Below, one piece after another: positions 8,053 through 17,058 of a DNA stretch of 64,000 nucleotides. Every line of letters begins with the position of its first letter. Position 1 is the first letter of the stretch. The notes under the pieces were generated by a model. It had not been told where the DNA came from, did not search any database, and saw only the letters and a program-made list of their open reading frames with translations. The DNA comes from Holophagales bacterium (GTDB lineage: Bacteria > Acidobacteriota > Thermoanaerobaculia > Multivoradales > Multivoraceae), in the NCBI GenBank assembly GCA_009837885.1, contig VXSP01000009.1, positions 1 through 64,000 on the forward strand, read 5' to 3'. The translations under genes and the position numbers were made by a program.

Positions 8053-9325
8053 AGCCGAGCGTCTCCGGCAGCCAGAGCGTGACCCCGGGCACGAAGGTGA
8101 TCACCAGCAGCATGATGAGCAGCAGCGCGAGGAAGGGCAGCAGCTTGGGCGTCACCTTCTCGATCGGCGTCTTCGAGATGCCGCAGGCGACGTACAGGCA
8201 GATGCCGACCGGCGGCGAGATCATGCCGATGCCGACGTTCGCCGCGACCAGGATGCCGAAGTGGAGCGGGTCCATGCCGAGTGCGATCGCCGCCGGCAGC
8301 AGGATGGGCATCAGGATGATGATCGGCGGCAGGGCGTCCATCACCATGCCGAGGAACAGGAAGATCAGGTGGACGAAGAGGATGAATACGATCCAGTTGG
8401 GCGCGTGGGTCGAAATCCCCTCCGCCAGCAGGTGCGGCAGCCGCTCGAAGGTGAGGACGAAGGAGAACATGGACGCCGTCCCCAGGACGAACAGGACGAC
8501 GCCGGAGAGCGACGCCGTCTGGAGCAGGATCTTCGGGACGTCCTCGAGCTTCAGTTCCCGGTAGACGAAGAAGGACACGAGAGCCCCGTAGACGACCGCG
8601 ACCGCCGACGCCTCGGTCGGCGTGAACACGCCGCCGTAGATGCCGCCGAGGATGATGACGATCATGAACAAGGGCAGGATGCCGTCGCGGATCACGCGGA
8701 GCCTCTGCGGCCACGAGGCCTTCGCCTCGAGCGGCAGATTCAGGTTGAGGGCGCGAATGTAGGTCATCCCCATCAGGGCCAGGCCCAGCACGATCGCCGG
8801 CGTCACGCCGGCCGCGAACAGGGCGCCGATCGACATCCCCGAGACGACGCCGATGATGATCAGGTCGATCGCGGGCGGCACCAGGGTCGAGACGCCGCCG
8901 GCCGAAGCGAAGACGGCGGTCGCGAACGGCGGTGGGTATTGCCGCTGACGCATGGCGGGCAGGGCGACCGAGCCGATGGCGGCCGTGTTTGCGCTCGGCG
9001 AGCCGGAGATGCCGGAGAACAGCATCGTCGACAGGATGACGACCAGGCCGAGGCCGCCCGGCAGGCGGCCGACGAACTGCATCGCCAGGTCGACGATCCG
9101 GCGAGCCATGCCGCCGTGGGAGATGAGCGCTCCGGCGAGCACGAACAGCGGCACCGCCAGGAGCGGGAAGGAGTCCAGGCCGGCCAGGAACTTCTGCGGC
9201 AGGACGATCAGGAACTCGGGCGAGCTGTAGAGCAGGCCGACCATGGCCGCGAGGGCGAGCGCGATGGCCACCGGCACCCCGAGCAGCAGCGCCGCCACCA
9301 GGGTCAGGATGACCAGGATGCCCAT
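8045..9325 (-). CDS. dctM: TRAP transporter large permease (DctM family)
   Basis: 426 aa, the normal DctM length, almost entirely hydrophobic with about 12 membrane segments. Family stretches seen: VPLFVLAGALISHGGMARRIVDLA, SGISGSPSANTAAIGSVALPAM, and GMDPLHFGILVAANVGIGMISPPVG near the end. It is the transport channel of the TRAP system, working with DctQ (12 bases upstream) and DctP (8-base overlap downstream), and driven by the sodium or proton gradient. Confidence 0.94.
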   Translation of the reverse strand: MGILVILTLVAALLLGVPVAIALALAAMVGLLYSSPEFLIVLPQKFLAGLDSFPLLAVPLFVLAGALISHGGMARRIVDLAMQFVGRLPGGLGLVVILSTMLFSGISGSPSANTAAIGSVALPAMRQRQYPPPFATAVFASAGGVSTLVPPAIDLIIIGVVSGMSIGALFAAGVTPAIVLGLALMGMTYIRALNLNLPLEAKASWPQRLRVIRDGILPLFMIVIILGGIYGGVFTPTEASAVAVVYGALVSFFVYRELKLEDVPKILLQTASLSGVVLFVLGTASMFSFVLTFERLPHLLAEGISTHAPNWIVFILFVHLIFLFLGMVMDALPPIIILMPILLPAAIALGMDPLHFGILVAANVGIGMISPPVGICLYVACGISKTPIEKVTPKLLPFLALLLIMLLVITFVPGVTLWLPETLGYE

Positions 9326-9337
9326 CGTCCCGGCGTC

Positions 9338-9823
9338 CTACTCCCGTCCCGGTGCCCGGAGTTCCCGGCGCCAGTTGACGAGCACGTAGTAGAGCGTCAG
9401 CGTGCTGCCGACGAAGGCCGACGAGTACGGGACCGCCATCGACATGCGCGTCGCCGGCGCCAGCATGTCGTGCACCTCGATCGCGAAGCGGAGCGACTGG
9501 TAGGCGAAGACCGCCAGGAACGCGGCCGCGGAAAGCGCGACCGCTGAACCGATGAGGCGCCGCATGGCCGGCGGCGTTCGGTCGACGACGAAGTGAAGCG
9601 CGAAGTGCGCGCCCGTCTTCATCGCGTAGGCGGTGGAGAGGGCGGCGAGCCACATCAACAGGAAGCGGGCAAGTTCCTCCGACCAGGAGAGCGACGCCTG
9701 CAGCACGTAGCGGAAGACGACCTGGGAGAAGGTCACCGCGACCAGGGCGACGAGGATCGTGCAGACCGCCACCTCGAGCGGATGGCGGATCAATGCCCGG
9801 AACATGGCGCCGAGGCGCTTCAA
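9338..9823 (-). CDS. dctQ: TRAP transporter small permease (DctQ family)
   Basis: 161 aa with four hydrophobic segments (HPLEVAVCTILVALVAVTF, LLMWLAALSTAYAM, IGSAVALSAAAFLAVFAY, SSAFVGSTLTLYYVLV) and the family motif QASLSWSEELARFLLMW. I place the start at the TTG whose TTGA overlaps the SDR stop, a coupling style used repeatedly in this window. The ATG at 9803-9805 (155 aa) is the alternative. It partners with DctM in the inner membrane. Confidence 0.85.
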   Translation of the reverse strand: MKRLGAMFRALIRHPLEVAVCTILVALVAVTFSQVVFRYVLQASLSWSEELARFLLMWLAALSTAYAMKTGAHFALHFVVDRTPPAMRRLIGSAVALSAAAFLAVFAYQSLRFAIEVHDMLAPATRMSMAVPYSSAFVGSTLTLYYVLVNWRRELRAPGRE

Positions 9824-10578
9824 TGCATGTACTGACCGCCGTTGGCGTAGAAGGTGGCGCCGGTCGTGAACTCGGAGCCGATCATGCAGTCGACCATGCG
9901 GGTGATGTCCTCGAACTCGCCGAGCCTTCCCATCGGCAGGGTGGCGAGCTCCTTGGCCAGGCCGTCCTCGGTTTCCAGGTGGTAGCGGTCGATCACCTCG
10001 CGCGTCCTGACGGATCCCGGCACGAGGCAGTTGACCCGGATCCTGGGCGCCAGTTCCTGGGCCATGCACTTGGTCAGCGCGATCACGCCGCCCTTCGCGC
10101 TGCAGAAGTTCGCTCCGTTCTTGCGCCCGATCTGGCCGCAGGCGGCGCCGAGGTTGATGATCACGCCGGGCCGGTCGGGGTTGTGGAACAGGAACTCCTG
10201 GCCGCAGACGAAGTGGCCGCGGAGATGCGCGGAGACGACCGAGTCCCACATGTCGTCCGTCAATTCCGTGAAGGGTGCGTCCCGGTTGATGCCGGCGAAG
10301 TTGATCAGGACGTCGACCTGGCCGAACCGTTCGATCACGGCGTCGAACATCGCGCGCACCTGTTCCCGGTTGGCGACGTCGGCCTGGACCTTCATCAGCC
10401 GGTCGGTGCTACCCACGCTGGCCGCGATGCGGTCGTAGGTCGCCTGCGCCTCCGGTTCGATCAGGTAGTTCATCACTACCCGGTAGCCCTTCAGGGCGAA
10501 GTGCTCGCAGACCTCGGCGCCGAGGCCGCTCGACGCGCCGGTGACCACCATGACTCTGTCTTCGCTCATCGCACTCAC
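9820..10578 (-). CDS. Short-chain dehydrogenase/reductase with substituted catalytic residues
   Basis: 252 aa, classical SDR length. The Rossmann glycine motif TGASSGLG (13-20) and the family PG motif (CLVPGSV) are intact. The catalytic residues are not. The Ser position, seen in FabG/PhaB as I-x-S, reads INLGAACG here (Ala145). The YxxxK motif reads F158-C-S-A-K162, so Tyr is Phe and only Lys remains. The NNAG motif is NFAG. By similarity it is a FabG/acetoacetyl-CoA-reductase-like SDR, but with both proton-relay residues gone it may not be an ordinary ketoreductase. The start GTG (10576-10578) precedes an in-frame ATG by three codons. Confidence 0.88.
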   Translation of the reverse strand: MSAMSEDRVMVVTGASSGLGAEVCEHFALKGYRVVMNYLIEPEAQATYDRIAASVGSTDRLMKVQADVANREQVRAMFDAVIERFGQVDVLINFAGINRDAPFTELTDDMWDSVVSAHLRGHFVCGQEFLFHNPDRPGVIINLGAACGQIGRKNGANFCSAKGGVIALTKCMAQELAPRIRVNCLVPGSVRTREVIDRYHLETEDGLAKELATLPMGRLGEFEDITRMVDCMIGSEFTTGATFYANGGQYMH

Positions 10579-10592
10579 TCCTTAGCAGCTAG

Positions 10593-11657
10593 CTAGTGGC
10601 CGCCCCAGATGTCGCCGACGGTGAATCCGTTGGGGAAGGGATCCTCCGGATCGACGACGTACTGGGCGAAGCCGGTAATCCATGCGGTGCCCGCCAGCGT
10701 CGGCACCGCGGCGTCCACATCGCCGACCTTCGTTTCCCGCACCATGCGGCCGGTGAACGTGGTGCCGAGGACGCCCTCGTGCACGAAATCCTGGCCGAGC
10801 GGCAGCTCGCCCTTGGCCCACAACGCCGCCATCTTGGCGCAGGTGCCGGTGCCGCAGGGTGAGCGGTCGAGGGCGCCGGTCCAGGTCAGCGGCTTGTTCC
10901 AGTCGAGCTTGCCGGTGGACACGATCACCGTGTTCCGCCGGTGGGCGTCGGGTGTCAGCGGCGGCGCGGAGAGCTGGCCTATCGTCACGCCGCGGATCTC
11001 CGGGTTGAGCGGGTGGACCGGCGGCGGAAGCTGCTCCTGGCAGGCCGCCTTGATCATCTCGCCGATCCGGGTCGCTTCGGCGGCCTCATCCGGCGCCAGG
11101 GTAAGACCGACCTGATCGGCGTCGGCGATGACGTAGAACATGCCGCCGTACGTCACGTCGACGGTGACCTTGCCGAGTTCGGGAACCTCGAGCTCGGCGT
11201 CGAGATGGACCGCGAATGCGGGCACGTTCTCGAACTCGACCCGCTTCACCTTGCCGCGCTCGACGTCGGCGCGCACCCGGATCAGGCCGGCGGGCGATTC
11301 CAGGGTGAGTTCGGTGACGGGCTCCGTGTGAGGCACCATCCCGGTCTCGATCAGCACGGTGACGACGGCGATCGTGTTCGTGCCCGACATGCCGGGGTAC
11401 TCGACCTGCTCCATGATCACGTAGCCGGCGACGGCGTCGGTGTGGGTCGCAGGCAGGATCAGGTTGCAGTTCGCAGCCGGATAGCCGCGGGGCTCGCGCA
11501 GCATCCGCAGGCGCAGCTCGTCGGCCTCCGTTTCGAGGTAGCGCATCTTCTCGAACATCGTCGAGCCGGGGACGTCGAGGACGCCGCCGACGATGACCCG
11601 CCCGGGCTCGCCGCCGACGTGCGTGTCGACGGCGTGGATTACGTGGGAGACATGCAT
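10593..11657 (-). CDS. Proline racemase/hydroxyproline epimerase-family enzyme (Ser/Cys type)
   Basis: 354 aa. The proline racemase superfamily has two catalytic positions. The first, Cys in the racemases, is Ser91 here (YPGMSGTNTIA). The second is conserved as Cys268 in DRSPCGTGTCAKM. Family knowledge: Cys/Cys members are proline racemases or 4-hydroxyproline epimerases, Thr/Cys members dehydrate trans-3-hydroxyproline, and Ser/Cys members are of epimerase or mixed type. The likely role is conversion of a hydroxyproline isomer in the cytoplasm, feeding the DapA-like enzyme downstream or the OCD-family reductase at 16.1 kb. It sits in the minus-strand operon 14 bases upstream of the SDR. Confidence 0.88.
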   Translation of the reverse strand: MHVSHVIHAVDTHVGGEPGRVIVGGVLDVPGSTMFEKMRYLETEADELRLRMLREPRGYPAANCNLILPATHTDAVAGYVIMEQVEYPGMSGTNTIAVVTVLIETGMVPHTEPVTELTLESPAGLIRVRADVERGKVKRVEFENVPAFAVHLDAELEVPELGKVTVDVTYGGMFYVIADADQVGLTLAPDEAAEATRIGEMIKAACQEQLPPPVHPLNPEIRGVTIGQLSAPPLTPDAHRRNTVIVSTGKLDWNKPLTWTGALDRSPCGTGTCAKMAALWAKGELPLGQDFVHEGVLGTTFTGRMVRETKVGDVDAAVPTLAGTAWITGFAQYVVDPEDPFPNGFTVGDIWGGH

Positions 11658-11717
11658 GCTGACTCAGCTACGGCAGAGCGAGACGATCGAAGTGAGGTGC
11701 GTTGGAGACGCGGATGC

Positions 11718-12773
11718 TCAGGCGCTCCCGCCGGGCGGCATGACCTTCATCTTCATCCAGCCAGCGGTGTTGTGGAAATCGGCGACGACGCTGCCGGGCG
11801 GCACCAGTGCGTCGCAGGCGGCACGCTGCTCGTCGGTCAAGCTCATGTCGAGCACCGGCAGCAGGTCCTCCAGGTGCCTGAGCGTGCGCGGCCCGATCAG
11901 CGGCGCGGTGATGCCGGGCTGATCCTTGGTCCAGAGGATGGCGAACTGGGCTGGAGTGAGACCGGAGTCGGCCGCGACTTCGGCGAACTTGCGGCCGACG
12001 TCGATGCCGGCTCGCGTGACGCGGTCGGCGTAGAAGCCGCCGCGCAGCGCGGCCCGGGAGTTCTCGGGGTAGTCCGAGTCGCTCAGGTACCGACCGGCGA
12101 GCACCCCCATCGCCATCGGCGCCCAGGTGATGATGCCGAGGCCGAGGCGCTCGCACATCGGGATCAGTTCGTTTTCGATCCGGCGGTCCAGCAGGTTGTA
12201 GGGGGGCTGCTCGCTGGCGAAGCGGGCGTAGCCCTTCAGCTCGCTCGTCATCACGGCTTCGGCGACCATCCAGGCCGGGTGAGTCGAGCAGCCGATGTAA
12301 CGGATCTTCCCGGCCCGCACCAGGTCGTCCAGTGCCCTCAGGGTCTCGTCGAACGGCATCTCGGGCGAAGGACGATGCAGTTGGTACAGGTCGATGTAGT
12401 CGGTCTGCAGCCTCCGGAGCGAGCCCTCGCATGCGCGGATCAGGTTGATCCGCGAGTGGCCGTATTCGTTGGGGCCGATGCTGCCGGTGTAGTCGACGAC
12501 GCTCTCGCCGACGACCCGGCGGCCGTGATCGACCTTGGTGGCGATCAGCAGCTCGTGGCGGCGGCCGTTCGCCTTCAGTGCCCGGCCGATGACCCGCTCG
12601 CCCTCGCCCTCGGCGTAGACCTCGCCGGTGTCGATCAGGTTGATGCCGGCGTCCATCGCCGTCTCCAGCATGCGCACGCATTCCGGTTCCGGCGTCGGAT
12701 CGGCGAAGTTGTCGCTGCCGAAGCAGAGGGGCGCGACCTTGACGCCGGTCCGTCCCAGTACGCGGTACCTCAT
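11718..12773 (-). CDS. Aldo/keto reductase
   Basis: 351 aa AKR-superfamily NADPH-dependent oxidoreductase. The catalytic tetrad is visible: Asp48 and Tyr53 (LIDTGEVYAEGEGE), Lys80 (IATKVDHG) and His133 (DLYQLHRP). The C-terminal region has the GLTPAQFAILW segment and an IGPRTLRHLEDLL motif for the cofactor phosphate. The length and N-terminus (MRYRVLGRTGVKVAPLCFGS) match the YajO/Tas/L-glyceraldehyde-3-phosphate reductase-like branch. The substrate is unknown; it is presumably a carbonyl intermediate of the same operon. Confidence 0.9.
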   Translation of the reverse strand: MRYRVLGRTGVKVAPLCFGSDNFADPTPEPECVRMLETAMDAGINLIDTGEVYAEGEGERVIGRALKANGRRHELLIATKVDHGRRVVGESVVDYTGSIGPNEYGHSRINLIRACEGSLRRLQTDYIDLYQLHRPSPEMPFDETLRALDDLVRAGKIRYIGCSTHPAWMVAEAVMTSELKGYARFASEQPPYNLLDRRIENELIPMCERLGLGIITWAPMAMGVLAGRYLSDSDYPENSRAALRGGFYADRVTRAGIDVGRKFAEVAADSGLTPAQFAILWTKDQPGITAPLIGPRTLRHLEDLLPVLDMSLTDEQRAACDALVPPGSVVADFHNTAGWMKMKVMPPGGSA

Positions 12774-12803
12774 GAGCGATCCTGCCTTCAGCCGATCCCG
12801 CGG

Positions 12804-14417
12804 CTACTTGTGCCAGCGCCGTCCGTTCGTCAGGCCATCGGCGCGCGGGAAGAGTTCATCGCGCATCGCGGCATGGTAGGCGAAGCTGGCCAGGATGACG
12901 GACGCCTGCCTGAGGTCGTCGGCGATCAGACGGTCGTAGACGTCCATGTTCGTGTGGAAGGTGGCGTTGAAGAACTCGAGGTCGTCCTGGATGAACTGGT
13001 AGCCCTGCAGTCCCGCTTCGAGAAAGGCCATGTGGTCCGTGCCGCCGGTGTTACCGGGCACGATCCAGGACATGCCGACGTCGTGGAACGGTTCCATCCA
13101 TGCCTCGAAGATCGGCCGGGACGCGTCGTTGCCCTGCAGGTACATGCCGCGGAAGCGGCCGTACCAGTCGACGTTGAAGTAGACCGAGAGATTCGCGTGG
13201 GCGGCGGGTTTCTCCGGGGACGCCGGGTCGCCGAAGTGCTCGCGGACGTAGCTCCGGGAGCCGAGCAGGCCGCTCTCCTCGGCGCCCCAGAGCGCGGCCC
13301 GGATCGTGCGCCGGGGTTCGAGGCCGGCCGCCCGCAGCAGCCGCATCGCCTCCATCACGATTGCGCTGCCGGCGGCGTTGTCGGTGGCACCCGTGCCGGC
13401 CGGTTCGGCGTCCAGGTGGCCGCCGATCATCACGACCTCGTGGGCCAGATCGCCTCCAGGCAGGTCGGCGATCACGTTGTAGTCGAGCGGATCGTCGTCG
13501 CTGAGGACGTTGCGGACTTCGATCTCCATCTCGACCGGCGTTCCGGCGGCCAGCAGCCGCATCATCCGGTTGTAATGCTCGGGCGCGACCACGACGCGGG
13601 GCATCGGCACCGGTTCGTCCAGCGGCAGCGGACCGTCGCCCGAGACGTGGACGATCCCCTTGTCCATCGGGCCGACGTTGGTGGAGCCGATCTCGACCAG
13701 GACGGCGACGCCCTGCCGTTCCAGGAAGGTCTCGATGTCGTGGCGGGAGAGTTCCGGTGCGGCCTCGTCGTCCTCCCTCGACTGCGTGGGGTTGTTCCGC
13801 GGGTCGATCTCGAGGCGAGTCATGGCGCTGAGTTCCTCGTCGGACAGGCGAACTGCCTGCGGCGAGAAGTTGGGGACCAGCTCCCGTTCGGGCGAGATGA
13901 GCAGGATCGACGTCTCGACGCGTGCCCCCAGGGTTTCCAGGTCGTCGCGTGTTTCGACGCGGCTGAGGTCGACCGCTGCGACCGGACCGGCTACCTTGCC
14001 GTCCGTGCTCCGGGTGCCCGGCTGCGCGTAGCCGATGACCGGCTGGTACTGCGGCGCCGTGATGTGAACCGAGGTGTGGCGGTTCTCCCAGGCGTAGCCG
14101 AACTCGCCCCAGGCGGCGAGCGTGGCGTCTAGGCCGAACTCCTCGAACGTGTCGCGAGCCCAGTTGGCGGCGCCGTCGTAGGAGGGAGAGTTCGCGTACC
14201 TGGGGCCGTAGAGGTCGGTCAGGACGTGGGAGAACTCCATGACGCGGGAGCGATTGAACCCCTCGTCGCGGAGTTCGGCGACGACCTCGAGGTCGACGGT
14301 CTCCGGGGAGGCGGCCGATACGCCGGCACCTTCTTCCCCGGCCGGAACCCCGCACGCCGAGAGCGTCGCTGCGAACGCGACCAGGGTGGGCATCCGGTTG
14401 ACACCGCGCGCGATCAC
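12804..14417 (-). CDS. Secreted M28-family zinc peptidase (lipoprotein)
   Basis: 537 aa. Short signal peptide with a lipobox (AATLSACG), so an anchored periplasmic or surface lipoprotein. The M28 aminopeptidase/carboxypeptidase core is clear: GGHLDAEPAGTGATDNAAG (zinc ligands His and Asp), WGAEESGLLGS (catalytic and ligand Glu pair), the NVDWYG strand, and HTNMDVYDRL with the last His ligand. Residues about 130-320 form an inserted PA-like domain. It could release amino acids or dipeptides that the operon then imports and degrades. Either ATG (residue 1, or residue 9 giving MPTLVAFAATLSAC) would leave a workable signal peptide. Confidence 0.9.
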   Translation of the reverse strand: MIARGVNRMPTLVAFAATLSACGVPAGEEGAGVSAASPETVDLEVVAELRDEGFNRSRVMEFSHVLTDLYGPRYANSPSYDGAANWARDTFEEFGLDATLAAWGEFGYAWENRHTSVHITAPQYQPVIGYAQPGTRSTDGKVAGPVAAVDLSRVETRDDLETLGARVETSILLISPERELVPNFSPQAVRLSDEELSAMTRLEIDPRNNPTQSREDDEAAPELSRHDIETFLERQGVAVLVEIGSTNVGPMDKGIVHVSGDGPLPLDEPVPMPRVVVAPEHYNRMMRLLAAGTPVEMEIEVRNVLSDDDPLDYNVIADLPGGDLAHEVVMIGGHLDAEPAGTGATDNAAGSAIVMEAMRLLRAAGLEPRRTIRAALWGAEESGLLGSRSYVREHFGDPASPEKPAAHANLSVYFNVDWYGRFRGMYLQGNDASRPIFEAWMEPFHDVGMSWIVPGNTGGTDHMAFLEAGLQGYQFIQDDLEFFNATFHTNMDVYDRLIADDLRQASVILASFAYHAAMRDELFPRADGLTNGRRWHK

Positions 14418-14565
14418 CGAGTCTTCGTACCTCCGCAGTTTGCTGACTGTTCGGCACTATACAGGCGGTGCCGGGATCGCGATTTCCCTCAACACATGCT
14501 GCCTCGACGCTCGATGGGTTGGTTCGTCGGGGGGCGGCTGCCGAGCCGTCGATGCGACGGGCGCG

Positions 14566-16041
14566 ATGCGCCTGGGCCACTACACTGCCGCCGTGTCCGC
14601 GATCGGCATCGCCGTTCTTCTCTTCGTCGCTCTCACGCTGTTCATAGGCGTTCGCACCTACGCGAAGATCCGCGGCCGGGCGACGAACTACTACGTCGCC
14701 GGCAACGCGATGCCGGTCGGCGTCGTCGGCATCACGCTCTGCGCCCAGGCGTTCGACGCGAACGGCTCGGTGGGCAACGCGTCGCTCGTCCACTCGGGTG
14801 GCTTCTGGGCCGGCGCGGTGATCCCGGTCGGGCTCGCCCTGTGCCTGTTCATCGCCGGCACCTGGTTCGCCGAGCCGCTGCACCGGATGCGGCTGATGAC
14901 CCTCGCCGACTTCTACCGGCGTCGCTACAGCGTCCCGACCGAGACCCTCGCCGCCGGGCTCATGTTGCTGAGCAACGTCGTCCTGGTCGCGGGCAACCTG
15001 GCGGGCCTGGGCCTGCTGTTCGAACTCGTCTTCGGAGCGCCCTACCTCGCCATGTTGGTGGCCGTCGCGCTCTGCATCCTCGCCTACGCGGTATCGGGCG
15101 GTCTCTACGCCACCATCGCGACCAGCGTGCTCCAGGTTTCGATCTTCATCGTCAGCATTGTCGTCGCCTTCGTCTGGCTCGGCGGCAGCCACGGCTGGGG
15201 CACGCTGCTGAGCTCCGCTCCCGAAGGCGCGATGAGCTTCGCGGGCCTCTTCTCGCGGGAGAGCGGCGCGCTCGTCAACTGGGCGGCGCTGGGGTCGCTG
15301 GCCCTGGGCGACATCGTCGCCATCGACTTCATCCAGCGGATGATCTCGGCGGATTCCGGCCGCTCTGCGAAGCGCGGCTGCTACCTCGCGGGCGGGCTGA
15401 CCCTCGTGGTCGGCCTCACGGTCTCCCTGATCGGGCTCTCCGCCCACTACTTCGGCCGTGACGCGGGTTCCTCCCTGCTCGTCGACCTGGCGCTGACCGA
15501 CCTGCCGCTGCTGATCGGAGGCGCGGTGCTGCTGGGCATCATCGCGGCCAGCATGTCGACCGCGAGCGGCGTCGTGCTCGACCTGGCGAACGTGATCACC
15601 CGCAACCTGGTTCAGCGTCACAGCCGCTCGACCTGGGACGACGAACGGATGCTCCGCTTCTCCCGCTGGATCGCCCTGCCGACGATGGCCGGCGCCGTCG
15701 TCTTCGCCTACGTCCGGCCGGAGCCCGGCATCCTGCTCATCCTCGCCTTCGACATCGTCCTCGCCGGTTGCTTCGTGCCGCTGCTGCTCGGCCTGTTCTG
15801 GCGCAAGGCGAACACGACAGGCGCGCTGGCAGGTGTGATCGCCGGCAGCGCCGCGCGGCTGGTGCTTCACTTCGCCGTCACGGATGCCTACCGCGGCCTG
15901 GACACGCTACTGGCGCCGGTGTTCAGCCTGATCGCGATGGTCGTGGTGTCGTTGATGACCCAGAAGACCCACCGGCCCCGGCACGACGAACTCAGGCGCG
16001 TCCCATCCGAACGCGACCTCGTGGCAGGTCTCGACGGCTGA
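14566..16041 (+). CDS. Sodium:solute symporter (SSS family)
   Basis: 491 aa with about 13 membrane segments. SSS features: the N-terminal helix followed by ATNYYVAGNAMPVGVVGITLCAQAFDANG, YAVSGGLYATIATSVLQ, and IAASMSTASGVVLDLANVITRNL in the C-terminal half. It couples uptake of an organic solute to sodium. The gene is divergent from the M28 peptidase, with a 148-base shared upstream region. I chose ATG 14566; a GTG at 14593 just before the first membrane helix is possible, and the longer frame back to 14239 would overlap the peptidase gene and adds no family sequence. Confidence 0.88.
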   Translation: MRLGHYTAAVSAIGIAVLLFVALTLFIGVRTYAKIRGRATNYYVAGNAMPVGVVGITLCAQAFDANGSVGNASLVHSGGFWAGAVIPVGLALCLFIAGTWFAEPLHRMRLMTLADFYRRRYSVPTETLAAGLMLLSNVVLVAGNLAGLGLLFELVFGAPYLAMLVAVALCILAYAVSGGLYATIATSVLQVSIFIVSIVVAFVWLGGSHGWGTLLSSAPEGAMSFAGLFSRESGALVNWAALGSLALGDIVAIDFIQRMISADSGRSAKRGCYLAGGLTLVVGLTVSLIGLSAHYFGRDAGSSLLVDLALTDLPLLIGGAVLLGIIAASMSTASGVVLDLANVITRNLVQRHSRSTWDDERMLRFSRWIALPTMAGAVVFAYVRPEPGILLILAFDIVLAGCFVPLLLGLFWRKANTTGALAGVIAGSAARLVLHFAVTDAYRGLDTLLAPVFSLIAMVVVSLMTQKTHRPRHDELRRVPSERDLVAGLDG

Positions 16042-16045
16042 TGGA

Positions 16046-16075
16046 GCCGGGCCTGCGGCCCGGCGCACCCAGTGG
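16046..16075. repeat. Dispersed palindromic element, copy 4 (single hairpin)
   Basis: Stem GCCGGGCC-TGC-GGCCCGGC (16046-16064) then tail GCGCACCCAGTGG. It lies between the convergent stops of the symporter and the OCD-family gene, so here it is wholly non-coding. The stem bases differ from copy 3 at several positions with pairing kept. Confidence 0.75.
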
Positions 16076-16081
16076 CGGCCT

Positions 16082-17029
16082 CTAGTCCTTCAATGCCTGC
16101 CAGACCGCTTTCGCGATCTGAATGTCCTGCACCGCGACACCGGTCAGATCCGCGATCGTGATCTCGTCCTCGTTCGAGCGCCCCCTGGCCCTGCCGGCGA
16201 TGATGTCGCCCAGTTCGACGAGGTTGGTTTCGGCCACATGGCCGCCCGCTACCGCGTAGTGCGACTCACCGTGGTCGATGCACTGCGACCGTGAATCGAC
16301 GGCACAGACATCGGCTCTTGCGAACAACGCCGGGTCCAGTTCCTGTTTGCCGGGAGCATCGCTTCCCATCGCGGTGACGTGAGTTCCCGGCCGGATCCAC
16401 TCGCCGCGGACAAGAGCACTCCTCGCGGCTGTGGCAGTGACGATCAGATTGCAGTTTTCGCAGAGGTCCTGAAGGGTCTCGGCTATCTGCACGTCGAAGC
16501 CCGAGTCCGACAGCTCGTTCCGGTACGCCGCCGACTGTTCGCGGCGTCGCGCCCAGATCCGGACCCGGTTGCAATCGCGCGCATGACGCAGGTACTCCAG
16601 CTGCATGCGAGCCTGCATGCCCGCACCGACAATGCCGATGCACTCGACCACGTCGGGCGCGAGATAGCGGGCCGCGATGCAGCCCGCAATGGCGGTTCGC
16701 ACATCGGTCAGGTAGCCCGAGTCGTCCAGCAAGGCCAGCGTCTCGCCGGTCTCCGCCGACAGGACGATCATCATTCCGTGGCCCGTGGGAAGACCGCGCG
16801 AAGCGTTCTCATAGAAGCCGGTGGCGACCTTGACGACGAAGACCTCATCGCCGTGGATCTGACCGTACTTGATGTGGCACTCGCCCGGCGGCGTGTCGAA
16901 TCCCAGATAACCGACGGCAGGAACCGTCGCCGCGCCGCTCGACAGAGCCACGAATCCGGCTTCAATCAACTCGATGGCGGCGGGTATGTCGAGAACGGAT
17001 CTGATCTCGTCAAGGCCTGCCGATCGCAT
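16082..17029 (-). CDS. Ornithine cyclodeaminase/mu-crystallin-family reductase
   Basis: 315 aa from ATG 17027-17029. The NAD(P)-binding motif GIVGAGMQARMQL, the substrate-side GYLTDVRTA, Lys in HIKYGQIHGDEVFVVKVATGF and the C-terminal DLTGVAVQDIQIA are all family hallmarks. Members include ornithine cyclodeaminase, alanine dehydrogenase, pyrroline-2-carboxylate reductase (3-hydroxyproline route), iminosuccinate reductase (beta-hydroxyaspartate cycle) and EutC of ectoine use. It is paired head-to-head, 29 bases apart, with a threonine-dehydratase-like gene, the pairing known from EutB/EutC and from BhcB/BhcD. A longer frame to 17131 would overlap that neighbour and adds only low-complexity sequence. 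Confidence 0.87.
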   Translation of the reverse strand: MRSAGLDEIRSVLDIPAAIELIEAGFVALSSGAATVPAVGYLGFDTPPGECHIKYGQIHGDEVFVVKVATGFYENASRGLPTGHGMMIVLSAETGETLALLDDSGYLTDVRTAIAGCIAARYLAPDVVECIGIVGAGMQARMQLEYLRHARDCNRVRIWARRREQSAAYRNELSDSGFDVQIAETLQDLCENCNLIVTATAARSALVRGEWIRPGTHVTAMGSDAPGKQELDPALFARADVCAVDSRSQCIDHGESHYAVAGGHVAETNLVELGDIIAGRARGRSNEDEITIADLTGVAVQDIQIAKAVWQALKD

Positions 17030-17058
17030 TCCGAAAATACTATGTCGGGAACGACGCC

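Noticed and set aside
10941..14132. Plus-strand open frame of over 1000 codons across the racemase, AKR and M28 genes
   Set aside because: The minus strand has three clearly recognisable enzymes here. The plus frame has no domain, has biased Gly/Arg/Asp/Val composition and is an antisense artefact of G/C-rich third positions.
13051..15870. 939-codon minus-strand frame spanning the M28 peptidase and the symporter
   Set aside because: It is out of frame with the peptidase and antisense to a convincing sodium symporter; its sequence is Arg/Asp/Gln-rich noise.
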